The translations under genes were made by a program, and so were the position numbers. DNA of 64,000 nucleotides, taken from contig CM048554.1 in the NCBI GenBank assembly GCA_026413225.1, positions 89,755,963 to 89,819,962 on the forward strand. The letters run 5' to 3'. Under the pieces are notes generated by a model. The model ran no database searches. It saw only the letters and a list, made by a program, of their open reading frames with translations, and had not been told where the DNA came from. Source of the stretch: Otis tarda. Its lineage: Eukaryota; Chordata; Aves; Otidiformes; Otididae. This document shows, in pieces, positions 50,713 through 60,938 of this stretch (position 1 is its first letter; each line of letters begins with the position of its first letter).

Positions 50713-50894
50713 TGAATACTTTTCTCCAAGTCGAGTCTGTTTTGCCCGTGACAGTAACTTTAAGGATTTCTCCCCATCCTTATCTCAAACCTTGAGCCGT
50801 TTTCCTTATATCATCTCCTCCTATTCTCTTGGAGGGTGGGGGGAGCGAGAGAGAGACTGCCTAGTCTGGTCCCAATCGGGGCTGAACTACGACA

Positions 50895-51639
50895 GTATGC
50901 AATACATGCAAAGCACACGTAAAACATGTAGCGGCAGGCGTAAGAGGAAGCCTGAAGGCAGGAGGGGGAGATGTTAAAGGCAAGCTTGGGAAACCCCTGA
51001 AGTGTCCCTCTGTGCACACCAGGAACCATACACAACTGATTCAGCAAATTTTCAAGCATTGTCAAGAAAAGCATTGTCAAGAAAAGCAGAGGTTTACATT
51101 ATTGTTATTATTATTTATGTCATCATACCAGGAACAATAACAAAGTCAGTATACTCCTCAAGGTGCACAGTGACCTTTATTATGCTCTTGTAAGGTTTTC
51201 CTAGCCTCAAGTTGTTTCCTCAGCTTTAAAAACAATTATGTCACCAGACTGAGCAAAAAGGAGTGCATTATACTAAGTAACAGGAGAAAAAAAACACTGA
51301 AGCCCAGAGGCAGAGGATGGACCAAGTGCACAAACGGTACGTACACAAGAATTCATGTCCTGAATACTCCACATTTTAATAGACACATTTAATATTGGTT
51401 CCAAAACAGTTACACGGTCACTTAAAAACAAAAAGCAAATGCTGAAACAAATGGGCAGAAATGCTCAGGTGCCACTGATAAAGTCAAAATGCTCCATATC
51501 CTGTTTGATTCATTCCTTACACACACACCCCTAAACAAAAGCATACTTTTGACCATATGGGTAGTGTAATTGGCCTGGTGCAGAAATGGCAATACAGAAA
51601 GAATAGACACAAGAGCTCAAGGAACATTTAGATAAACTG
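50895..51639. other. Unassigned DNA between LTR and CR1
   Basis: No gene recognised. Contains a perfect 15-bp tandem duplication at 51056-51085. Confidence 0.55.
51056..51085. repeat. Perfect 15-bp tandem duplication
   Basis: GCATTGTCAAGAAAA occurs twice in direct succession. Confidence 0.92.
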
Positions 51640-52545
51640 ATATCTTGACCCGACAAAATTTATTCTGAAGTACTTAAAACTTAAAGAACAAATTGAAGTA
51701 ATTATTAAACTGTTGGATACTACCGTGAAGATATGGAGGACAAATGGCATCCTAAAGACTGGAAATGAATGAGTGCAATATCTCTTCTCACAGGGAAAAA
51801 ACAAAAGTAGGGTAATAAGGGCAGTCAGTCCAGCTTGAGTAAGAGGACTTGTACTAGAAACTCTTTGAAAGCCCAAAGAGAGTGACAAGATAATGAAATG
51901 GCCCACATGGATATCTGAAGAACAAGTTGTACCAACCTGATCCTTCCTTGACAGGATAATTAGCCAGGATCCCAGCTAGGATAAGCTATGACTCTACTGC
52001 AATAAAGTCTGGACATCATCCCATTATTATATAAATAACTTGGGGAGATGCTCGCAATAAAGGAGTGCAGCTTGTCGTAAGTCAAGCTCAAAGAACAAAT
52101 GTCAGTAAGGTGTTATGAAATTGGCAGGGCAGATCAAGCAGTGTCCTAGAGGAGTCCATTGTGAATCCACTATTAAACAATCTGTTCAGTTAGGTGCTAG
52201 AATAGAAGTTGTTTATGCAATTAAACATATAAAATGTGCACACCAAAGCAACCTGAGAGGGCCTGTGTGTATTTTTGTGGACACGACTGGAGTTCAAAGT
52301 GGCCCTGACCATCTGGGCAGTGCATATGCCCTCTGCAAGGTGGACAACTAAATGAGTGACAGAAACCTAAGGATAAAGGTTCAATGTCTGTTTAAAAAGC
52401 AGGGAACAATGTCTGCAAGGGAGATTTACATTAGATATTACAGAAGGAGTTCAGGAGAGAAGACCGTGCTTTAGCAAGTGGGTGGATTGTGTGATCTCAG
52501 GAGGACCTTTCCAACGTCAGCCATTCTATGACTCTGTGATTGTGT
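51640..52545 (+). mobile_element. Old CR1 LINE, ORF2 remnant with internal deletions and 3' end
   Basis: The start follows CR1 ORF2 upstream of the catalytic region: GAACAAATTGAAGTAATTAT, GAAGATATGGAGGACAAATG, AAAGACTGGAAATG, then CAGTCAGTCCAGCTTGAG, TTGTACCAACCTGATCCTTC and CTTGACAGGATAA. It continues with CCTAGAGGAGTCCATTGTGA, and after large losses reaches GGGAGATTTACATTAGATAT and a 3' end GGAGGACCTTTCCAACGTC with ATTCTATGACTCTGTGATTG, the octamer-type tail of bird CR1. At just over 900 bp it spans a region that should be nearly 2 kb, so much is deleted. Stops occur in every frame and it is dead. Confidence 0.85.
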
Positions 52546-54486
52546 AAACAGGGACAATGGGAAAGAGAAGCAGTCTTTCATTAATGATAAGGGAGTACTT
52601 CAGAGCACCTCATCTGCTCTCAGTGGAAAAGGCAGATTCCTGATTTAAAAATAGATCATATGGGTCACCTCTTGGAAGTGTTGGTGTTTCCTTTATAGGG
52701 AATGTAAAGAAGGAAGCACCACCTCCCTTTCAGTTATTTCATCCCAGTAGGGAAGAGAAGCTCCACTCACCATGAGAAGAAAGGATACCAAATAGACATT
52801 CTTCCCCAGAAAATCCTTCTGTATCCCTCTTTAGGTAGCAAAATCCAGTTTGGACAGAGGTATGGAGGAACTTTGATCTGTCAGAGTATGGAAAACAGAT
52901 GAGTCCTGAGTAAGTGTCGGAATCACCAAGTCTCCCAACATCTGGTGCTCTACAGAGGTAAGGGAAGGATCCAAAATAGGTGTGACACAGTGGCTTTACC
53001 TCAGACACAGGGATTGTGCATTGGTTTATATCAACTGAATACCAGCCCACATGCTTCCCTCCCTCCAATTATCTTGGAGGGACTATAGGAGTAAATAAAG
53101 GATGAACAAGCAGCCCTTACTACATACTAGAAAAAAAGTGACATGAAAGTACATGATATGACGTATCTACTGTGAAGTGTTCATGTTGCAAGAATTAAAC
53201 AAGTCAAATATTTTAGGGTTTATTTTAGGGGGATATGATTTTCAGATGGCACACTTTGCAAGTCATACTTCTAGGACTGAAAAGTAAATTTAAGTCATTC
53301 AAATTCTGGATTTTTAACAGACTCCTGTGTGGCTAGTAGGAAAACTACAGTGCTATAATAGAAAGCTGCCAACATCTCCAGAGTTAGCATTTCAGAATGT
53401 TTTCTATTTAACAACAGAGTGAAGAAAGATTAGTTCTTCATGGGGTCAGAGGACTTAGCATCAAGCATCTTCAAGTCCCCTATGTACTAAGGACCTTCCA
53501 TAGTCCAGCTCCTACCTTGTTCTGAAGAAAAGAAACTAATGCCTAGTATGATGTAGTAATGTATTTGTGCCCCAGCCAGACTGACAGACCATAGTTTTCT
53601 TCCAGATGACAGCAACCTGTAAGCTCATCTCTCCCAGGCTGCATTTCCAGAACAGCGCTCCAAAGAGATTTCGGCTTGCAAGCAAATACCAACGGTCTGG
53701 AAAGGAAGACTGCTCACTTACTAGAGAGCAGAATCAACAGCAACAGCAGCATTCTCTGGCTATTGAAAAGTGGAAAAAGAGTTACTTGGAAAGGGAACCA
53801 ATTATTCATTTGACAATTTAGTCTGCTCCTTTCCCAGCCTCTGTAGGAATTACGACGCTCTCGCCCTAATAACTACAACAAATCCATGGCTAATCATTGC
53901 AGGCAACATGGTGCTCTTCCTCATGCTACTCAACCAATATTCAGCATAGTGGATGTGCCATGTTTCAAAGCCATCATCATCCTTATCTTGTTCCAGCAAG
54001 TTATGCTTATGTTGTAAGAGTGAGACTGGAGGAATTCTGGGCTAATTTCATGTTTCAGAGTGCTATGTTGAACCTTATTCACGCTACTGAAGTCCCATTA
54101 TCTTGTTCTGGCAACTCCTTACACACCTGAGGAATCACATAACCAATCAGTGGAAAACACTGAAGTTTGACAGTAGGATGCAATACTAATTGTTAAAACC
54201 CTAAACTTCTAGGTGTTATCTTCAGAATGTTCATATTAAGCCCACTTTTAAGTGTTTATTTTAAATTATAAATTAAAAAAAAAAAAGACATGAAAGAATT
54301 TAACATTTACTCATTGGGGTTTTTTTTGTTGTTTTTGCACTAGTAATGACAACATAATGAAGTGTTCATTACCCATGTCTATTAATGTGTAAATACCTCA
54401 CCTTGAATCTACCGCAGTAAAATGTCATTTCTGGAAGTCCTGTGTTTCTGGCATTCAGAGCAAAATCATTCACTGCAGGTGCAGCA

Positions 54487-54521
54487 GGAAAAAAAAAAAA
54501 TAGCATGTTTTTTTTTTTTCC
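54487..54521. repeat. Perfect A12/T12 hairpin
   Basis: GG plus twelve A, a 7-base loop TAGCATG, then twelve T plus CC give a perfect 14-bp stem. Such structures can extrude as cruciforms and are prone to replication slippage. Confidence 0.95.
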
Positions 54522-54768
54522 TCTGGGCTGACACATCTCTTTCGTCATTCATTTCATTATTAATTTATCACACAATATCATGTTCTTGTGGTATTGACTT
54601 GAATCAGATTTAGCATGGACAGGCGCTGTTTAAATATTCACCACCCACACACAACTCTGCCAATAAGTGATGATCCTTATGTGGAGCATCCCTCTGCTTT
54701 TGCAGCTCAGGGCAAACTCTAGAGTAGAAACCATCAATCACACTTAAGTGTATTAGAGAGTTTGGTGA

Positions 54769-54789
54769 TTTTTTTTTTTAAAAAAAAAA
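54769..54789. repeat. T11A10 homopolymer junction
   Basis: Eleven T followed directly by ten A form a perfect loopless palindrome. Confidence 0.95.
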
Positions 54790-57700
54790 GTTGAGATTAT
54801 TGGAGATTAGAGTGTCCCATAAAGAATAGTCCCTTTTTTAGGCTGTGAGTCAAGGACTATAATTAAATTCCTTCCTCTGCCACATGCTCTTCACAGGACC
54901 TTGTAAATCTCACATTGCCAAAATTATCAGAAGCAGTTTGATTCTTAGCATCCACATAGCTAGTCCTTTTCCATGCCCTTTGCAGCTAATGGGTGAATAG
55001 ATATTTCTAGAATGCAGATAATCTCATCCTAAAGAAGATATCTAGAACAGACTGGCAAATCCCCTCAAAACGTCTACTTAGCTCAACTGTCTCTTGAGTG
55101 GTAGACCTTAGAGAGTGTCTCAGACATGTCTACAGTGTAGGTGTCTAAAGTTAGGTGAGCTCAATCCCATCCTTTATGCCTGACTTCCTCCTCTATTCAA
55201 TGGAGTACAAAACCTTTACTTTCAGGTAATATAGAGAAAAGAAAATAATATTTCCCTTGTATAATATGTAAAATTATATTATCATATGGATTTACTCCAC
55301 ATACTGTGAGATAAACATGCTCCAGGCTGTGAGGCCCTGTCCCAGGCACTGGCAGAAATGTGGTCTGGGACATGAGTCACCCATGGTGGCTGCCTCCATG
55401 TCCCCAGATAGCACAACACAGTTCTCCTCTTGCCAGGAGGGTCCCCACACTGTCTGTGCTGAATGAAGGGATCTGCTGCAGACACAATGGCTCACAAGAG
55501 ATGTGTGGATCGACCCATTATCACAGCTATTTTCCTGACCCAGAGTGTCAGTGTGGCTGCTGGCCTGGACCTGGTTGCGTGCCTAAGCATGGGCAGAGTT
55601 GTCCTGAAGTCAGCAGAATGGAAACGCTCTCCAACAGGCTCAAACCAAGCTGTTTGTAACCTCCAAAAATGAGGAGAGCAAGGCATTATTTTACTTCCTG
55701 TCCACTTCACAATTGAACTCATTCAGACAAAACTCCCATTCGTTTAACCTGTATCACTACTTAAGGAGAAATTTCAACATCAACTTATTTGTGCTATTGA
55801 AAAGCCCAAACATCAAACCTTATTGGGTCAACAGAAGATACTCATGCTGACATACACAAGATTTGGATCCATCTCTATTGTGTGTATTTGTTATCTGAAA
55901 AGGAAACAAGAAAAATATTCCATGGAAGAATACTTTAACATCTTGAATATGTGAAAGACAGCAGAAGTCCACAAGGGTAGACCTTGAGGAAATCTTGATA
56001 AAACTGCACAACAGCCTAAAAAGCTATGAAAAAGAAGTGAAAATACAATGGAAGTAGGAAGACTTACAGTTCTGCAAAAGGCAACAAGATTTTTGCTACA
56101 GATTTCCAGTTTATTTGTGTTTCACTCTTGCTGAAATGCCAGTGGCACAAGAATACACTTTCAAGCTTTTTATAACCATTCCTCAAAATTCTGAAGAGGT
56201 TTTGGCAGGTTAAAAATTTCTTTTCAGGTTTTATGTGAATGATACTCTCATTTCACTTTTATAATGGTCTGGTTATGGATGTGTTATAGAATGAGTCTGT
56301 TAACAAAGAATGCTTTACTTTAAGATCTCATTCCCCTCATTTTCTTTACTTAGCAGTGATCAGGAGCTCTATTTTTTTCCAAATGTCAATTCCATATTTC
56401 AAGACCAGATCTAGACTTCTGGGATGCACAAAATTAGAGCTATAATTCTTCTACTTTGCATCTTGCAAAATCATTGAAAGACTGCCCACAGTTAAAACTT
56501 ACTTTGACATCAAAAATCTGAAAAGATTTCTTGAATCTCGTATTTAGGAAGTACATTGTGGTCTGTGTTAATCAGCTGTCTGCAAGTCTGATAGGGTCAG
56601 ATGAAATATCCCATTGTGCTAAGCAGAGGCAGCCTCTGAAATTCAGTGACTGAAATCTTGCTGCTGTGAGAGACTCCACTGCCGATCTTCTATGCAAATG
56701 TGTCAAACTATAGACATTTACTGTTTGCCTTCGATATTTATTATGTTGATTGAAGAGGTGGACCAGCTAACGGAAATGATAAATAAAAAGTGAGGTAGAC
56801 TTGTCTTCTGTGGATTTTTTTCCAGTATAGTCGAATGGAGCTCCCTGCCTCTTCTTGGCATCTGTCAGAAAATTACAAGCCAGGGTAAACTGGGACTCTG
56901 TTTTAGCACTACATTGTGATGCATCATTTAAAAGGTATGACAGCTCTGCAGTTTTCCAGTAATACCAGGAAAATGGGGAAAGGTTATACTTAGGCTTAGT
57001 AAACAGGATTTTGGTTCACCATTTGCTCTCCAAACCAAAACATAAAAAAGAGAAGGGATTTTAAATAGCACTCCAATATAGGAATATGTGGATATAGGAA
57101 AATATGTTTAGCTTCTACAGATGACTTTTCAGTGGTACATCCCACAGTATCAGGGGGAGTAGGGGGGGAGGAAGTGAAGAAAAAGAAATAATTTACCCTT
57201 ACGTGAGACCCAGATCACTGAAGAAAGATATAAAACATAGGAAAAATTCCAGTGTTTATGCACAGAGACAAAAGGGACCTCAGCAGAGGCTCATTGCAGC
57301 AATGGTGCTCATTCTTACTCAGTGGAGCTCACAAATATCCACGTGAGAAGCAGGTAGTAGTAACAGCTGAGTTACCAAAGCACAGTTTTAACAGAGAGGC
57401 AAAGCAGAAGTCCTTCTCTCCACCCCGAGACATCTTAGGGTGCTATCTGTAAGGTAGTGGAGTGGTCAACTTGCTCAGCTAACACATCCCTATCAAGTGG
57501 CAAACATACATCCCACAGGCAGATGTGTCCTCAGAGTGTGATCCAGGATGAGGCCCATCTCACAATGAGAAACACAACCCCATAAACACTGGGTTAGGAA
57601 AACTTCAAGATGTTGCTCTGTCAAGGTCCGGTAGGGCAAGTAGGGCAGACTTGGAACATATTTTTGAGACTTACACGAAATGTCCCTGTGGACTGTATTT

Positions 57701-58541
57701 GACACGTGGGCTGAGGTTTGCCACCTTTGTGAACATCACTTCACAACACGTAATCTCACTAATAGGGCTATAGCATATAAAGAACTCAATAAATCCTTAT
57801 TTCAAAAAATCTTTTAATCACAGAGTTGAGCAAATGAAGTGCTACATCGCTTATATAGAGACATTTAATAATAACATAGAAAACCAGATTTAACAGATAT
57901 GTACAGTCATTACACTAAGAAATAATCCAAGAGAGAGTTCATAGTTTTACTTACTTAATGAACAAAGTATCATTTCATTGTGACACATACCCCCCTTCAT
58001 TTTACCAGGCGAATGGGAGAAAGTGTTGAACCTTTCCTTCAAATAATTACTTTTTTCAGTAGAAGAACATAAATAATTAATGAAGGTCCTCTAACTTCCA
58101 CTTCACTGCTGCGCTGAATTTTAATTTCTCATCTTCTTACTCAAGTTCCCATACAAGTCCTTCCCTCTCTATTTATCCAGCTTTACTCCTTGCTGCGGTG
58201 GTCATGTCTCTTCTAAACCAATATTAGACTTGATGCCCTACTCCCTGCTTTCTACCATGCTGTTCGCCATTAACATCCTGTAGCTCAGTGGACAGTGTGC
58301 CTTTGCTTCGATAGTTTGCCAAGTCAATGCTCCCTCATTCATCCCTCTTCTTGAGATCTGCTTCCATCATGAAGATTATGAGAAAATAGTGTATTTGTCA
58401 ATTACATAAGCATCATTCAAGGACAGAACTAATTACTAGAACATTTTTATATTTTAAAAACCCAGCATATATAAAGAATGACCTAGAGAAATTAATTAAT
58501 TCATTAAAAAACTTTAAAATCGCAGCTGCTCACTGAACAAG

Positions 58542-58580
58542 TGTCATGGTTTTGTTAGTGGGGGGGGGGCTAAGGTGGCC
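58542..58580 (+). mobile_element. Truncated 5' end of the same LTR family
   Basis: TGTCATGGTTTTGTTAGTG, a run of G and CTAAGGTGG match the first bases of both complete LTRs, after which similarity stops abruptly. Only 39 bases remain and there is no matching 3' end nearby. Confidence 0.7.
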
Positions 58581-60313
58581 TAAAGTACACTTCTAAGATA
58601 CATGAGGTCTTCATACAAATTTGAAAACCTCTCTAGACCCATCTGACCATTTGGGTACTGCACAAGGATGCCAGGAGGTACTACCTATCCTTCTGCAATA
58701 CCATTTTCATTTGTCTTCTCTTTGACCCAAGGAAAATGCTTACCATTCATTTGTTTGATAGCTGACAAAGTAGATCTGAATTGTGTGGCCACTTCTTATG
58801 TGAGTAATCTGTCAACACAGTCTACAGAGCTGTTTCTGTGATCCTATTCTCATTCAAGTCCATAGGTTTCTTCCTGCTGATTTCAGTAAGTAATGGATTC
58901 AGACTGCAAAGTGGGACTACACGAATTATAACTGTCCATATCTTACTTTGTTTATGAAGAAACAAAGCCCATGGCATATCCCTGACATTTCTTATGTGGT
59001 AAAATTATTCCATATAGAGAATAAGACCTGTAGTGAACTAACAACTTGCAATTATATTACTGCATAAATTGGGCTCCTATAATTCAATAAACTTGAGTGT
59101 TAATTTTAAGAATTGAATGCCAACAGTGATTATATTAATATTGTTTTCAAAAACATTGATACTCTACAGTTCCTGTTGACTTTAGCAGTATTTTCAGGGC
59201 AGAACAGTAAGAATATCAATAAGGTACACTGTGAGTATAACAAGTGTTTGTCCTATTCCTCAGTGACCAACTTGCAAGTTTTTTAAAAAAGTATTAAGTA
59301 GGTCAAACATTGGCGCTAAACTGGTTATGATGATCCTCTCACAAAACTGAAGTCTCAATGAAAATCAGTGTTCTCCGTTCAGGGAATTATCATACTTGCC
59401 TTTCCACAGTGAACCACTGTGCCCAATTGACCATGGTTGACAGATAACAGATCTTTTCCACTTGAATTGTGCATTCACTTTCTATTTTTAATTCATATTC
59501 TCCCTCTCTTTTTTGATAATACATTGCTGCTTATTGAGTATAAGATTTTAAAACAAGAGAATGAAGCAAAATCATACATCATCTTTGTGGCTGGTGAAAA
59601 GAGGAATGCGATTTTCTATGTGACTACCTGGGTACACAAAATTTCTATAGCATTCAGATGGACTATAGTAGCCAAAAGTAAAAAAGCATTTTCTGCCATT
59701 TCCCAATCTCTTTACAAAAGGCAAGCAAATTTGGCACAGTCATCCAAACTCTCTCTGGTTTACATTTTGGGCAGTGATTGTGATAATCATTCCGACAGTA
59801 TTAAAGAGGAACTGGGATCTACGCTTAAATAATAACAGCTCCCAGAATGGAGTATGATACACTTGTCTACCAATTCAGACATCCTCACCTAGGCTCCCTT
59901 TCTGGCTGGTTCTGTGTCTCTCCTTAGGATTACTTGTACCATGTTCAAATGATCAAATTGATTGATAATAAAGGGATGCAGAGCTTTCAGCATACTGGGA
60001 GAAGAGTTTGGCATCTGAGAAGAACAAATCCTCTTAATATATAGGAAAAATAATCGGAATCACTAAAATGGTGAACGAAAAAATGTATGTGACCGTTGAT
60101 TATTTAGGTCTTCATCCTTTTTTGGTTTTCCCTCAGGCTATTCACAAATTTATTTAATTGACATTTATCACTTCTTCTTTGAACTTCAATTCCTGCTTTC
60201 TTTAATACCAAATGTAACAAATTTTGGCAGGATTAAAGACAATAATAATGGGGGTTTTTTAGTATGTCACATGCCCCTACCTCTTTCCAAACTAAACCAT
60301 ATAAAAGTTAGCT
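58581..60313. other. Unassigned AT-rich DNA
   Basis: No gene recognised. A forward frame of 131 codons (59437-59832) has no known motif and no supporting context. Confidence 0.55.
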
Positions 60314-60938
60314 ATGCCAACGGCATCCTGGGCTGCATCAAGAGGAGTGTGGCCAGCAGGTCGAGGGAGGTGATTCTCCCCCTCTACTCTGCCCTGGTGA
60401 GACCCCACCTGGAGTACTGTGTCCAGTTCTGGAGCCCCCAACACAAGAAGGACATGGACCAGTTGGAGAAGGTCCAGAGGAGGGCCATGAAGATGATAAA
60501 AGGGCTGGAGCACCTCTCTTATGAGGACAGGCTGAGAGAGTTGGGGCTGTTCAGCCTGGAGAAGAGGAGGCTCCAGGGAGACCTGATAGCGGTCTTCCAG
60601 TACCTCAAGGGGGCCTACAAGAAAGATGGGGAAAGGCTGTTTAGTAGGGCCTGTTGCAATAGGACGAGGGGTAATGGTTTTAAAATAGAGGGGGGTAGAT
60701 TTAGATTGGAAATTAGGAAAAATTTTTTTACGATGCAAGGAACAGGTTGCCCAGAAAGGTGGTGGAGGCCCCATCCCTGGAAATGTTCAAGGCCAGGCTG
60801 GATGAGGCTCTGAGCAACCTGATCTAGTCGGGGATGTCCCTGCTCCTTGCAGGGGGATTGGACTAGATGACTTTTGAAGGTCCCTTCCAACCCTAACCAT
60901 TCTATGATTCTATGATTCTATGATTCTGTGATTCTATT
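60314..60938 (+). mobile_element. CR1 LINE, 5'-truncated, with 3' octamer tail
   Basis: The best-kept CR1 here. The translation starts within ORF2 at [12 protein letters not shown] and includes [52 protein letters not shown] and [20 protein letters not shown], the region after the reverse-transcriptase catalytic core. At about 60736 some 17 bases present in typical CR1 are missing, and the frame shifts: the following [22 protein letters not shown] residues lie in another frame from 60759 on. The stop would be in GATCTAG near 60823. The 3' UTR ends GACTAGATGACTTTTGAAGG and TCCCTTCCAACC, then five ATTCTATG-type octamers at 60899-60938. Truncation near 60314 is typical of CR1. It cannot move by itself. 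Confidence 0.96.
60899..60938 (+). repeat. CR1 3' tail: ATTCTATG octamers
   Basis: Three exact ATTCTATG units are followed by ATTCTGTG and ATTCTATT. Octamer tails of this kind replace poly(A) in CR1. Confidence 0.95.

Larger units (their letters stand above)
49752..50894 (+). mobile_element. Solo LTR of an endogenous retrovirus (probably ERVL-like), 1143 bp
   Basis: The element starts TGTTCTGGTTTTGTTGGGTG and ends GGGCTGAACTACGACA. U3 carries a TATA-like TATTTAAG at 49926-49933 and the R/U5 part an AATAAA at 50707-50712, followed by GTCGAGTCTGTTTTGCCCGT. Between them are GC-rich degenerate units of about 40 bp at 50241, 50283 and 50322, each starting CTGCAGCCC and containing GGAGCAG. It is the same family as the reverse copy at 31897-33033, lying about 16.7 kb away in opposite orientation. 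No internal viral genes adjoin it, so it is a solo LTR. The first bases differ from the other copy (TGTTCTGG against TGTCGTGG) and the flanking duplication has decayed at one base. The 209-codon frame across it runs antisense and is not a viral gene. Confidence 0.92.
52546..58541. other. Unassigned AT-rich DNA with two homopolymer palindromes
   Basis: No gene recognised. Frames at 52739-53068 (109 codons, reverse) and 55360-55659 (99 codons, forward, in a GC-richer patch) have no known motif. Hairpin-forming tracts are at 54487-54521 and 54769-54789. Confidence 0.55.

Noticed and set aside
31897..50894. The two complete LTRs as ends of one provirus
   Set aside because: They are in opposite orientation, have different flanking duplications and enclose old LINEs rather than viral genes.
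57150..57175. G-quadruplex candidate (GGGGG and GGGGGGG runs)
   Set aside because: Only two separate long G-runs are present; the usual four-run pattern is not met cleanly.
59437..59832. 131-codon forward frame
   Set aside because: No known domain, AT-rich codons matching the background, no promoter or splice signal pattern.
60292..60890. Reverse-strand frames of 160 and 91 codons
   Set aside because: They are antisense shadows of the CR1 ORF2 fragment.
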